DNA of 64,000 nt from Nymphaea colorata (taxonomy: Eukaryota; Streptophyta; Magnoliopsida; Nymphaeales; Nymphaeaceae), in NCBI RefSeq assembly GCF_008831285.2, contig NC_045141.1, positions 17,036,106 through 17,100,105 of the forward strand, read 5' to 3'. Each line of letters starts with the position of its first letter. Within the stretch, counting starts at the first letter, position 1. The notes beneath the pieces were generated by a model that saw nothing but the letters and a program-made list of their open reading frames with translations, was not told the origin of the DNA and searched no databases. The position numbers and the translations under genes were made by a program. Positions 1 to 13,100 of this stretch are shown here, in pieces.

Positions 1-78
1 GAAAAAATGACTATCTCAATTATAAAGGCGACAGAACATGATCAATATCGAAACACTTTGCACAAGCACGAAACCCAC

Positions 79-601
79 CCTCCAAAACTTGAAAATGAAA
101 CCCCATTCTGTCTCAGCAACCGCAACCAAAATAGCTATGAGAATAGCGTAGCACCGAAAGATCCCGCCAAAAATCTGACAAGGGAGAAAAACAATTTGTG
201 AGAAGAACCAATAAACGGTCAGTTGATCTCTGCAAACAAAATCCTCCCGATTCTCCACATGGGTAGTCCAGAAGCTCAAATTCCCACCCTAATAAGCAAC
301 ACTCGAAATTATGAATCAAAACCAGAGAGAGCGAGAGAGAGAGAGAGGGAGATGATAAAAGCAAAAAGGGAGAAAGGGCAATAATACGGGGTGAAAGAGA
401 AAAGATCCACAGGATGCTAACATCAGAAGCGTTCTCGAAAGATTTGTAGGCGGAGACGCCGTTGACGGCCACGCAGATGAGCGCCGCGGCGATGGTCAAG
501 ACGCTGAAGCATCGACAGACGACCAAGAAGGGGTCTGGCCTCGCCCTGACCCTGATGGTTGTCAAGGGCCGAGCATCCTCCTCTTCCTCTTCCCTCGCCA
601 T
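79..601 (-). CDS. TVP15-like / COPI-associated Golgi membrane protein, 5' exons only (partial)
   Basis: Two exons can be read on the minus strand: 601-422, starting at an ATG, and 174-79. They join in phase 0 with GT..AG borders (donor at 421-420, acceptor at 176-175). The remaining exons lie beyond the left edge. The 92 residues begin with an acidic stretch (MAREEEEED), then a basic segment (RVRARPDP), a first membrane segment at about residues 24-47 and a second at about 66-81, ending in the motif ETEWGFIFKFWR. From memory, this order and the WGF..KFW motif match plant proteins annotated as Golgi apparatus membrane protein TVP15 or COPI-associated (COPI_assoc family), small four-helix Golgi/endosome membrane proteins. 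The open frame runs past 422 into the intron, so a longer single-exon reading is an artefact. The family call is fairly sure; a role in Golgi trafficking is known only from relatives. Confidence 0.62.
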
Positions 602-688
602 CGACGATTCCGAGTGAAGTGTGATCTCTGGTTATCCGACACGACCCAGTTGATCTCAGTGTCTTCAGCTTCTTAAATTTCAGAAAGC

Positions 689-2205
689 GCCTCTCTCTCT
701 CTCTTCCTTGTCTCTTATCTTTCTCGTTCCCTCTGCTTCACTTGCTTACTTGTTGGGAAAAGCATCTCCGAGCTCCCACGACCGAATGAATGCAGAAATA
801 TTCCCTCGCGCCCTCCCCTTTGCCTCTCCTCTCTCCCTTCCTCTCAACTATCATTCAAAGGTAACCGTTGGGTAATCACACGTGTCAAACACCATCATGC
901 TCCCCTTTCTCTATGTCCGGTTCCAACGGGTCGGACATGGCGATACTTCCATCAACAAATTCGACAGTCTTTGAGTCAGATGATACTAAAGTGTCATATC
1001 CAACATCGCATTAGGTACTTGGATTGGACCTATGGATTTGGATCCCTAAGTATAAGACATGGTTTAGAAAATCTCATGCCAAACACTAGTTAAACCAAAG
1101 TTTCACTTATCATTCATATATTTTTAATGTGAAGAGTACATAAATAATTAGTTTACCAAGTCTTAGTTGGGTTTGTTTGCATTTTATTGCAGTGGAAGAT
1201 CAAAGTTCACACAAATTACTATGTTTAGAGTCTTAAAAGTTTTTAAGGGTGGTAGCCTGGTAGGTGCATATATTTGAAGGGCCCCTTGCTGCAATAGGAA
1301 AAGGGAGGGCCACCTTATATTCATAATATTGGATACGTTTCAAAATTATTTCTTAAATATTTCTGATTCAACTCTTATTTTTATCACTGGTTTTTAACAT
1401 TGGATAAAGTATCACATAGAATAAAGTCAAGGGCAGTGATGACCTTCTTTTAACGTAAAAGTGACAAGCAGTTTTTGTGTTGGCAATTATAAATTTTCGG
1501 GTGCTCCAACATAACATGGTCTAACTTGTGACCTCATTTAAATGGCATCTTCACTGGTCGAGACTCGACCCCTTATATGCCCCTCTTTTCAGGAGGATAA
1601 AGCAGGAACAGAAAAAGAGATAAGGCCTCTAGATGATCAAATCAAATGGTGCGGTTCATATGGTTTCATTCTTATTTGGGTAGAGATTAAGTATAAAATG
1701 TAAGCTGTTTTTTCAAATGTCTAAAAACCCCTCTAAATGAGAAGAGAGATAAAGAGAAAGAAGGAAATGAGCTTTTCTTAAATGAAACCACTTGTCTCCT
1801 TTCATGGGTATTTCAGGCTCTTCAAATGACTATTTGAATTACATTATTTGTAACTTAATATTCACCTTCTAATCTCATCGATAGTCTAGATGATCCCCAT
1901 CAGATTACATATATGTATGTGTATGTGTGTGTGCATGTTCAAATTATAGAGCTTTGTGAGAATCCGTTGTTGGTACTTACATGTCGTCAAATGTTAAGAT
2001 GGGATACCATATACATCTGCTCCACGCAGTTTGTTGATGAGATTGGGGAATGGGATATGTATATCTAGAGTTCTATGATACTTCAAGATCAATAGCCACG
2101 AAAATACCAAAAATTTGGAGATAAAGTGCCTAATAAAAATATTGATCTAAAGGTCTGCCAAAATTAATAATGTAAACCACATCCAGAAGTTTAAATAACT
2201 TAAAG
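689..2205 (+). repeat. Segmental duplication, copy 1 (direct partner at 45302-46723)
   Basis: This stretch between the TVP15-like gene and PYD3 recurs in the same orientation at 45302-46723. Both copies share a pyrimidine-rich start, a tract around GGTAACCGTTGGGT, and an end at a GTTTAAATAACTTAAAG stretch. Differences are scattered substitutions plus a few block indels. Copy 1 has about 65 bp after 725 that copy 2 lacks, and the two differ completely at about 1905-1995. Copy 1 includes the sequence immediately upstream of the TVP15-like gene and probably part of its leader. No open reading frame of note is present. It could be an unclassified non-autonomous transposon or a plain segmental copy; I saw no terminal inverted repeats or target-site duplication. 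Confidence 0.85.
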
Positions 2206-2412
2206 CACGAAGTTTTAATGGATTTCAATGGGAGAGTGAAGAGAAAGTTGTCGCCATAAAGACTCAATGGACTCCAAGTGGAGTGGAGACGAGAAAAAGT
2301 TGTCCAACCGTGGAACAAATGGAGGAGAGAAACAGAGAGGTCGAGAGGAAATAATTAAACGACCAACTACGTGATATAAATAACGCATTTTGTAAATTAC
2401 TCGTTTGATTCT

Positions 2413-2421
2413 CCTATAAAA
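2413..2421 (+). promoter_or_regulatory. TATA box of the beta-ureidopropionase gene
   Basis: CTATAAAAG lies 128 bp before the ATG at 2549. Transcription should begin about 30 bp downstream, giving a leader of roughly 100 nt. It is the only strong TATA motif close to the start. Confidence 0.6.
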
Positions 2422-2548
2422 GACTCGAGATTCAGCCGTCTTCTTCTGTGATGTCGGGTGAGCAGCATCTTGGTCTCGCTATCTGAGCCCCAACTGCTCC
2501 CGAAAGTTATCAGAGGCGAAGGCGCCGATCTACGAAGAGAGAAGGACG

Positions 2549-5500
2549 ATGGATGGCGGTTGCGTAAGAGAAGAAGTTTCAGAGGATGAAAGGAAGTGCA
2601 GAGGGGAGCAAGCTAACGGGGAGAAGCCAACTGCCGGAGAAGGCACCATCCAGGGCTACGAGTCCCTCCAGCAGCTCCTTCAGGCCAATCTCAAGCCAGA
2701 GATATTCCAGGTTAGCAAGAGAGAGGGAGAGAGAGAGAGATAGAGAGGTTTCCTTATGCCGCTAAACTGGTTTCGTTTCTAAAGCGGAAGTCGTAGCTTT
2801 CTTTAGACGGGTTTTGTTTGTATAACTCGAGTCATTTAATTTTCGTTGTGATTGTTCCAGTATGATTAGGAAAGGGAATTGCGATTTTTGGGGGTTTGTT
2901 AAGGTCATTTGATATATCATTACATTTTTTGTGCTTACCTGCTGGTATTAGATCTGTTTCTTATTCAACTTCTGTAGTTCTCAGTCATGCTTGTCCTTAT
3001 TTTGATGGTTTTTCTTCATTACAAAGCATCATAATCTATCCATAAATCACGACTTTTATACATTTGGCTGAAATGATATCAGTTACTTTGTTCGTCTTAT
3101 GCGTGGTTGGCGTACAACCGCATCTTCGTATATCAGGTCTTCTAAGTATAGCACTTATGTGATGCGTGGTGACTTACATGATTGTTATTTATTTATTTAT
3201 TTTTTCGTTGAATTCTTGACAGGAAGTCAGCCGTTTACTTCTGGGGTTTAACTGTGGCAAAGCAGTGGAGCCACTCGGTTTACCTGAATCTGCAACTCAA
3301 GCTTCCATGCGTTTTGATTTCGATTTGAAGGTCAGATAGAATTATTATGTTGGTTGATGTGCTTTCTTCTTGGTCGTTAGTGTGAATGATTGAGTTTGCT
3401 TCGTGGCTTCTGCAATCGAGTTTCAGAAGCTCTGCATTGGCTTCTAATGTCTTCCCCGCTCTTTTATTCGGTATGAGAAACGATCAAATCTACATTGAAC
3501 TAGTTTCGAATTTCTGTGTCTATTTGAGTCAAGAAAGTCAGGTCTTTTTTATTTGGAGATTGTGAGGCCCATGAGCATAATTATTAGGAAATTTATCGGA
3601 TTTGTTATCTAGAGTAAGGGATCGAGCTTTTAATGGTAACTTCGTAATATCTACTAATTAGTATCAGTCTTTGTGCCACAGATGAGAAGTATCTGTTGGC
3701 AAACACTAAACAGTCCATGGTGGCATTTAATTGTGAAGCTGTTTTTTTTTTTGTGATAATCAGTATCAGGAGTTCTATCCATGGATCTATTGGTACCTTT
3801 TGGTTTTCATGTTGTGTTTTGCACGGTATTGGCTACTTTGATATTCGAGGTGCCTGTTTTTTTTCTCACGGTGATTTAAAGCATTGTAGGCATTTAGCTT
3901 CAGTGCAGACAAAGAGCTGCTGCGAGAACCCAGAATTGTTCGAGTTGGTCTTATCCAAAACTCTATAGTGCTTCCAACAACAGCACCTATTTCAGAGCAG
4001 AAGTCAGCCATAATGAATAAAATAAACCAAATGGTTGATGCAGCTGCTGAATCTGGTGTCAATATCTTGTGTCTACAAGTGAGTTGTCCTACTGATATGA
4101 GGTACAAAATATAAATTATCTGTATATCATGGTTCACTTCTTTGACATTTTATATATCAATTTCAGGAAGCCTGGATGATGCCATTTGCATTTTGTACTC
4201 GAGAGAAGAAATGGTGTGACTTTGCTGAACCCATCAATGGGGACTCAACCCAGTTACTGCAGAAGCTTGCACAAAAGCATAACATCGTCATAATAAGCCC
4301 AATTCTTGAACGGGATATAAACCATGGAGAAACAATTTGGAATACAGCTGTTGTGATTGGAAATCATGGGAACATAATAGGGAAACATCGCAAGGTAAGC
4401 AATTCTATGCATGCAGATCGGTTTCGTAGCCATTTCATTGTCACTGCATCCTTGTAAATTCTGTTGAAGCTTACAAGTAATTACTGCAGAATCATATTCC
4501 AAGGGTTGGGGATTTCAATGAAAGCAACTACTACATGGAAGGAGATACTGGGCATCCTGTGTTTGAAACTGTTTTTGGAAAAATTGCAGTGAACATTTGC
4601 TATGGAAGGCATCATCCTTTAAATTGGTTAGCTTTTGGCCTGAATGGTGCAGAAATTGTGTTCAATCCATCCGCTACAGTTGGGGAGCTCAGTGAACCAA
4701 TGTGGCCTATTGAGGTTATGGTGCTTCCTTGACTTGCATTCTGTAGTTATTTGTCTTTCATTCAGATAGTTGACTGAATCCATTTGATGCTTTTATTGCT
4801 TTAGGAATGTCGGTTTGCTATGACTTTCATCACTACTGAGGTCACAGCGACCAGATGCAGATTTTGAATATAATCATTTCAAAATATCAGGAAAGACCGT
4901 TTTCTTTTTCTCTCTGTTTTCTTTTTTGGGCAAAACTGGCACTGGGACTTCCAAACTGAATAGAAGCCAGAGAAGGTACATCAATTACACCCATCAATTA
5001 GTTGAATATTGTTAACAACCATTCTCTTCAAAATAGTGGATGCTGTTGACAAAACAACCACTGGAGAGTCTCAAGCTTCATTTCATAAGTACAGCTGCAC
5101 AACCAGTGTGTGCTTTTTGCTGTCGGAAATTCATCTACTTCAGCCTTTATTAATTTCAGAAACATATAAATTGCTTATGATTAGTTTCAATATATGCAAT
5201 AGTTCAAGGTTTGCTGATGGCTATTCACTAGGATTATTTTGATTGGATGAAGGAAAATGCTTAGGTTATGTAGGATTTTTGTGTTTACCTGTTTCTTGGA
5301 AATCAGTGAACACATGACTGACTTTTCCTTTGAATTATGTGTAGGCACGTAATGCAGCCATAGCAAACAGTTACTTTGTTGGATCAATTAACAGGGTTGG
5401 CACTGAGATCTTCCCAAACCCCTTTACCTCAGGAGATGGCAAGCCTCAGCACAATGATTTTGGCCATTTTTATGGTTCCAGCTATTTTTCAGCCCCTGAT

Positions 5501-5707
5501 GCTTCTTGCACTCCATGCCTTTCACGCTGTCGAGATGGATTGATCATTGCTGAAATGGATCTCAACCTTTGTAGACAGCTGAAAGACAAGTGGGGATTTC
5601 GCATGACTGCCCGCTATGAGATGTATTCAGCATTATTGTCCAGTTACATGAGACCGGATTTTGAGCCTCAAGTTGTTACTGACCCTTTGCTGCATAAAAG
5701 ATCTTGA
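2549..5707 (+). CDS. PYD3: Beta-ureidopropionase (N-carbamoyl-beta-alanine amidohydrolase)
   Basis: Six exons join in frame: 2549-2710, 3223-3330, 3890-4078, 4167-4394, 4490-4714 and 5345-5707, for 424 residues. The enzyme carries out the last step of reductive pyrimidine catabolism, hydrolysing N-carbamoyl-beta-alanine (or the beta-aminoisobutyrate analogue) to beta-alanine, CO2 and ammonia. The protein follows plant PYD3 almost residue for residue. An N-terminal helix region ([16 protein letters not shown], about 36-51) leads into a nitrilase-superfamily CN-hydrolase domain from about residue 95. The Glu-Lys-Cys triad is intact: Glu154 in CLQEAW, Lys229 in GKHRKNHIPR and Cys266 in [16 protein letters not shown] and DLNLCRQ are also present. 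Arabidopsis PYD3 is slightly shorter (about 408 residues); the extra length is in the acidic N-terminus. The start is supported by the TATA box at 2413. It looks fully functional, and the product is expected in the cytosol. Confidence 0.97.
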
Positions 5708-7125
5708 TGCAACTTTTTCAGTCAAGGAGTGCTCTTCACTTTCAATAAACTCGGTCATGTTTCAGGTTGCTCGTATTTTCCATTTTCATGGAACTTGTAT
5801 ATTGCTGCAGATGAAACTTTATGGTGAATAACACAGTTAGATAAGTGGATTTTCCGATGAATTGTTGTAGCTTCATGGGGAACGAACACATGTTGGCATT
5901 CTGCTGAGAAATAAGCTCTCCACAAAGGCTGGGACCTATCTATGTCAACTATAGCCTCTTATTGATATTTTCCAATCCATGTTGTGGGATTCTCATCCCC
6001 TAAATTTAAATTCTCCTTTTATGACTTGCTTAGAAGTTCAAACACTATTTGTTTCTTCATCCAAATTTTGTTGAAGAATCAAGGCAAAACTTCAGAATAA
6101 ATTCACTCATGCTGCCTTTGTCTGGAAAAGAACAAAGTTAAACTTCATGGGCAGCTTTCTGTTTTATAGCTTGAACCAACTGTTGCATGGCTTCCGGATT
6201 TAGGAAATAATCTCTCTGTTGTTGTGGTAGCCTGATACCAAAAGGTATAAAAAATTCAGTTGTATGTGGCAACTGAGCAAATGCTCAGATGTGTCTGCTT
6301 GAACATGGAAACTCCATTGGAGGGCCACATCTTTTACATTTGACGTTGAGGGCCTCCTATTTGTTCAATTTTGGAAAAGTTCATTAGTTTCCAGAAGCTG
6401 GAGAACAAAATATGGAGTTTAATCGTCAACTATTCAACTTAAGCTAAACAAATCCCAATTCCTTTCGTTTCAATGCGCAGTTTGGGATCAGACGGACTTC
6501 TACCACTTTATACCAAGGGATACATCTAAGCCTTGAAAATTTGGCTTGCTTCAACCTGGCAATCTTAAACCTAAACCCCATCTTTGTAGATGAATGTCAA
6601 ATAATCGTAAGAATGCCTTTCTGTTTCAAATCAAGTTAAACATACCTTTCCAACTTCAAAACATAAAGTGCAAAATCATAAAAGTTCGCGTTTCTTAGGA
6701 TGGGTTTGGCTTTACCTGGAGCAGACCACGACCAAAGCGAATCATGAAATGACATCAACCAGTTTGAGCCTAATCAAACTTGACTAACCATGCTGCCAAC
6801 AAGAACTCCATTGAACGGGAAAGAGTTGAACGATGGACCTTCAAGTTGAAGAACCTGAAGATATCGACGTAGTTGTGAATCCTATGGATAAAGAAGAGAA
6901 GGGAAGCTTCGACTTGAAGGCGGCGACAAAGAGGACCCCATATGGGATTTAAGTTAAAACGACCCGTCCATTAGATGAAAATTTTGTCCAGATAAATGAA
7001 AACGATCTGGCGGATAATCATCACATTGTTGTTTTCTTTTCTTCCTCTCCCCTTCCCTTTCTGGCGCGAGCGGCCCGATTTCTACCACACGCTCGTACCC
7101 TTCACAACTCTCGCTGCAACAGAGA
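5708..7125. other. Intergenic: PYD3 3' UTR, then spacer before EXECUTER
   Basis: The first few hundred bases are probably PYD3 3' UTR (AT-rich, with AATAAA-like runs). The rest is unique-looking AT-rich DNA ending in the EXECUTER promoter. I see no coding potential, repeat or RNA gene here. Confidence 0.6.
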
Positions 7126-7134
7126 CTATAAAAG
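7126..7134 (+). promoter_or_regulatory. TATA box of the EXECUTER gene
   Basis: CTATAAAAG sits 57 bp before the ATG at 7191, implying a leader of only about 30 nt. It lies downstream of an in-frame ATG at 6996, so that ATG is unlikely to be in the mRNA; this decides the start at 7191. Confidence 0.65.
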
Positions 7135-7190
7135 GTGAAGGAGGACGCGCTCCCTCGCTCTCCGCCAGAACCCCTCTTATCATCAGATTC

Positions 7191-10100
7191 ATGGCTTCCG
7201 TCTCTCTGCCTCACCTTTCCTACGCCCCCATCGACCACGCCAGCCATAACCCTAGCCATCTCCTCCTCAGAGTCGCCCCACCATCCCCAAGCCCCAGAAA
7301 TTTTCTAAGTCCGCCTCACCAGAAGCGCCTCTGCGCTGCCTCTAGGCTCTCCGGTTTCCCGTCCTGCCGGTGCGCCGGCCGAACGAACGATCAGCCATTG
7401 GATTCCTCGTCTTCTGGCGGGGAGTTCGGATGGCATTTGTCGGATAAGCAGCTGCGGGACATCGCGGGGAAGGTGGCCGACCCGTTCGTACAGGCGGCGA
7501 GGAGCGCGGGGAAGCGGTTCCAGGATTACTTGAATTCGTACAGGGGCGGGACCGAGAAGGCGGAGGAGGTAGCTGTGCCGGAGTTGGAGGAGGAAGTGCA
7601 ATGGGATTGGGATAGGTGGAAGCGGCATTTCGCGGAGGTGGAAGAGCAAGAGCGGATGGTTTCTGTGCTGAAGGTAATTGGAGGTCTCCACATTTTGGAT
7701 AAAATTTTGGGATAAATTTTCTAGTTTAATCCTATGTGAGCAATTGAATTTCGCAGTTCATGGGAGAGCCCGTGTCGGTCTGGTCTCTGGGGCTGTCCTT
7801 TACTTGAAACGAAATGAAACTTGCGCATAAAGAAAACAGTAACTCCCAATTGCTTACAGTGACACGTAAACTATTCTCACTTTGATATAAGTTGTTACAG
7901 GCAAGGAGCAACTCTTGGTTACGTGACTTCGGCGTTCTGCATTGCTTATCACTTATTCGCTTGGTAGAATTATGTACCTCTGTTGCATATTGTCTTCTCC
8001 CTTGCACTCCTTTTCCTTCGGTTGTTTTTGTTAAAGCCCTCCCCCATATAGCAGACATGTAAATTGCGATTCGTCATGGTTATAGTGTCCAGTCACATAT
8101 ATTTTCTAGTCTAATACTCACTACTGAAAGTCGATCATCCATTTGCTTGAGGTTTGTTGTTCTCGGTAAAATTGTGGCAATCTCTAACAGGCACAGCTCA
8201 GAGATGCAGTTCAGAGAGAGGATTATGACGAGGCAGCTAAGCTGAAGGTGGCAATTGCCGCAGCGGCAACTAATGATACTGTTGGAAAAGTGGTATCTCA
8301 TTTCAATGTGAGTTTTTCCCCCTCCCTCCACACACACACCCCACACCCCCCCCCCCCCCCTCCTCTTATGGGCTTGAATAAGTGAAATAATTTTTCATGT
8401 CGTACCTTCCTTGCAGAGAGCGGTAAAGGAAGAACGTTATGAGGATGCAGCTTTTATTCGAGACGAAGCTGGTGCTGGATTGGTGAGTACAGAAAAAAGG
8501 CATTGGAAAAATAAAAAACTGCTATGACCTCTTTCCAAACCCCTGTGTGTTTGCCTTCGGAATAAGACTGAAGTTTTTTACTGGTTTATTCTTTTCCTGT
8601 TTACTCCAGTCTTCCTTTCAACCATTTTTTTTTCTTGGGCATCCTTGCAGAAACTCTTGCCTCTCATTGCATAGTTCTTTATTTGTTAATGATTAAGCTG
8701 TGCAAAGATCAATCTTTTAGGTTTCCTCATTCCTGGTGGCTACTGTAAGATATGCATCTTAGCATTTGCTTTTTCTCTTTGCCACTTGAAGACACTGAAT
8801 GCTACCATAGAAGTGCCATCATTTCTTCAGGCTGAATAAGTGACAACTTGTATCCAGTTCATGTATTTTATATTACTTTGCAATTGATGATAACCTCTCA
8901 CCGCGTGGTAGTTCTCATGCCAGAGCCTTCTCTGCTGAAACTTAAATATTTCAATTAGAAGCTAAATAGAGTATAGGCTACTGTGCTTCTGGTAGTTCTC
9001 ATGCTGGAGCCTTATCTTCTGAAACTTAAATATTTCAACTAGAAGCTCATAGAGTACTACTGTACTTCTAACTGATTTTTGTTCACTTATTTCATAGTTG
9101 ACAATCACATTTGAGTGGTCCCCTTTATGTTTTAGTTGCTTGTCTTATGCTTTTAGACTTTGTTATTCTTGCAGTTAGGTTGGTGGTTTGGCATATCAGA
9201 AAATTCATCTGATCCCTATGGTCGAATTATCCATATAACTGCTGCACATGGTCGATACCTTGCCAAAAGCTACAGTTCACGGTAATGTAGTAACTAACAC
9301 ATGTAAGTAGGCAAATAGGAAGAAGTTAATGCTAGATGAAATTTTTTGTTTGTTATATGATACATCAAAAAGATGTGGCTGCTACTTGTTGCTTATCTGT
9401 AAAATTTGTCTGATCGAAGAAATTGGAGGACGAAAAGATAACGCTCAAGTATTCAGACTGCAGAAAGAAAATAACCATGCAAATTATATTATAGGCAATT
9501 TGCAATTCTTGCTAATTTTTCTCTTCTTCCATGGTAAAGGAATGATAGAGACATGTATTTAAGAAATTGCTACCTTTACTCGAATTATCCTTGTGTGTAT
9601 AGCCACTGTATTGTTATAGGCTTATAGCACTTAATCCTTCATTCTGTACTCCAGTCTGCCTAAAGAGATGATAGCATACTAAAGTTTTTGTAATTTGCCA
9701 TCTTTCTGCCGCTTTATAGCACTTAATCCTTCATTCTGTACTCCAGTCTGCCTAAGGAGATGATAGCATAATAAAATGTTGGTAATTTGCCATCTTTCTG
9801 CCACTTTTCTCTGGATCTTTTCATCCAGATTTGAGCCTCTTCTTCTTATATTGACTTGGAGAAAAAGAGAACACTAAATAAAGGTTGCAAGGTTCTGTCT
9901 GAAACTAAGACACATGGGTGTGGGTAGGGGTGTGAATGCTGCTATGGCTACAACAATTCAAATCAGAAATTTTATGAAACATTGAAAAAAAAGATAATGG
10001 CACAGATTGAAACGCCTGGCATTTAATTTTTCTATTCTTACAAACCTCAAAATTGAACGTCAAAAGCATAAATAAATCCAGATCAAAACAGAAAACTGCG

Positions 10101-13100
10101 AATGAGAATAATAATGAAAATCAACTAAAAAAAGGTTTTTGTGTGTTGGGGGTGGGGGGGGGGGGGGTGCAACAAGAAAGTTAACCAAAAAATCCTAGAT
10201 TCAAAAATGGAAAAATGTGTGAAAACCCCGACTTTCTTCTTGCTGCAGACACTTCTGTTCATTACCAGTTGTTGCTAGCTGTGGCAAGCTTCTTCATCAC
10301 GTGTCACACATCCTAGTGAAGCTGCAGGTAAACTCTGGATGTGTTGAAGGGGAGAGAAGAGGGGTATTTGCTGACATGTGGTCTGTCTTAAAAATAAAGG
10401 GTAAGTCGCTTGGATTGGGCATAACACAGAACCAACACAAAACATACCCAAGTTTGTCTCAGTACCCTTTTTCCATGCAGGCATATTGGCATGGGCAAGC
10501 GGATCTTTCCCACGTGCCTTGTTACTTAGATCTGAAACAAACAGCAAAGTTGGCACATGTACTTACATAAAGTGCGTGTACATTCACTACACAGGCACAC
10601 TTTATGATTTTATTGTATAGTATCTTCTTTGATTATTGGTGAATGTGACTTTGTGTTGCCTTCTTGCAAAGTATGCATTGTGGAATGCTCCAAATTTGCT
10701 TATTCCCTGTTCTCTTTGTTAATAGATAATATACTATAGTAATGATTTGACCAGTCAATCAGAAAAGGCCTGTATTTAGATTCAGAAAATTTACCTGTTA
10801 CTTTTATGGTAGTTTCCCATTGGGATTTCTGGAATTTAAGTTCTGTTTATGTTTCACTTTGACAGGCAATTGGCTACTGCTTCACCGGGCATTCCGTTAT
10901 TTGAAATATATGTTACTGTTAATACCAAAGGAGAATACTTGCAGCAGGTAAACACTTGTTGCTTGAGGTAGTTGTCATCAGCTTATTTTTTGGTGAGCGT
11001 ATGCAACTGTTGAAAATATTTAACAATTACTAACTTGCTATATTAAGCCCCTTATCTTTAGTATGAATATATACTACTTATTTTTTTTTCCAGGTTAAGT
11101 GTTCTCAATGCACAGGCTTTCACTTATTTGTGGAGGCTGCTCCATAGTACAAACTCCTATGGTTTTCTTGTGTGATTAAATTCACATGTTATCATATTCA
11201 TGAAATATAAATTAACAAATGAAAAATACCAAAATAGACAAAAAGAAATTACCAACTATTATTTTGTTGTATCCAGACTGTCTCCTGGACCTGCAGTGTC
11301 CAGACTTTAGACTGAGTCCACATGGCTGCAGTGCCCCGCATGACATAGGTTATCGGGTCTTTCTTGGTGAGGTTTTCAAAGCTTCTTCGGCAAAGTTGTT
11401 CTTTAAGAAGATCTAGGTAAATATAAAAAGATAGATGTTATAATAATACTAATACCAGTAGTGGAGAAACTTATGAAATGAAGATTTTTATACTATTTTT
11501 TACAAAAATACTGATAAAGTTTCAATATAGTTTTTAAAAATTTAACATAAGCAAGAAATGAAATGTATACAAATACATTGGAAAAGAATTTTGAGAATGA
11601 AAATATTACAATATTATCATGATAAGTATTTTTTGGTGGCATTTTGAAAATGTAATGAAATTTTCCCTTTCAAAGCAGCTTATGTTGTTTTTATGCTAAA
11701 AGACTCTTTTGTGGTAAGCGATGCATAGGCCTCAAACCAGCATAGATTTTGACTTGGAAGTTGGAACCTTTCAGGCTAACCCTTCTTGCCAGTTGCCAGG
11801 TTTGTGTTGCCCTTGTGGTTAACACCAGCCCAACATCAGGAAAAGTTGCTGCCCATGGGAATCTGGTATAAATTTTCAAGACTGCCCATGGGAATCTGGT
11901 ATAAGTTTTCAAGACAGAAAGAATCAATTGGCAGGGCAGTGAATAGATGTTAAAAATTGCTGAAGAAAAGATCTCTAATTGGCTAGATTTTATATATTCA
12001 AAAAGTGTATGCTTCAAGTTTAGTGATAGCTTCAATTTTTTTAAGGACAAAGTCCTAACTTTATGTTAGTTTTCTTATAAAACATTTTATCTTTTATTTA
12101 TGTTTTTTATCTCAAACTTTTCTTTAAAGAGCTCGTAAAACGTTTGATTTTTCACAACTTTTTATAAAATACCGTGTATGAAAGTCCTTGGTTGGTCATG
12201 CTGCTTCATAGGTTTATCTTACTTTTGATCAAGTGTCCTTGTTCTATAGTAATTTCTTTGCATGCTACTGCAAAGTGCAGTATATCAGCAATTGTGGAAT
12301 GTGGATTTTGGGTTCTGACTTCACCAAACACAAGTGTGGGACAGTCTTATGGCATATTGTGCACTAAGGCCCTACACTTCCATTTTATTTGTTTCCCCCT
12401 GGTATCCTCTAGGAATCATTGTGTCTGCATTTATTACGTCTTCCAGTCATATATAATTTGGTGATAAACTCAGTCTGCTTTCCCAGGCAGTCTACTTGAA
12501 GAAGAATAGAGACAATGGCTTGGATTTCCCAGCCATGCCTTCTAAGTCAATGGATGATGGTGACATAGACTTGACGATTAATTCGGCTGAAGAAAAAGAA
12601 ATAAAAAGTGCAGAATCTCAAGAGGAAGGTGATGATGTCGAAAATAAGGATGACAATGACATTGATGTAACTGAAGGATTAACGGGTGTGCTCAATATCC
12701 TACGAGACATGATACCTGGTGCAAAGATCAAGGTTTTGAAAGTTGTTGCGCCTGGAAAAGTTGATAAGGATTTGATCTCCAAGGTGTTTGAACAGATAAT
12801 AGAAGAGGAGGATGAAGAAGAAAAGGACATGGAATTGACACCTGCTGGGTCATCTGATGAGGTAAATATGGAGAGTGGACAAGATGAGTCTCAAAGTGCA
12901 GGAAGCAACGATAGTGCTGAAGATGAAAACCAGATTGCAGTGAAACTAGTGATTGGTGGACTTGTTCGGAAACTGTCAACTAGCAAGCCTAGTGCCCCAA
13001 CTCGAATGCCAGCCAAGCTTGAAAGAAGAAACCGATTATCTTTTCTGTTTCACATAGAGAAGGATGAAAGTGAACAAGAAATTGGTGCATCTGTAGGGAA

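Noticed and set aside
6996-7190. In-frame upstream ATG that would lengthen EXECUTER by 65 residues
   Set aside because: It lies upstream of the TATA box at 7126, and the ATG at 7191 gives a normal transit peptide.
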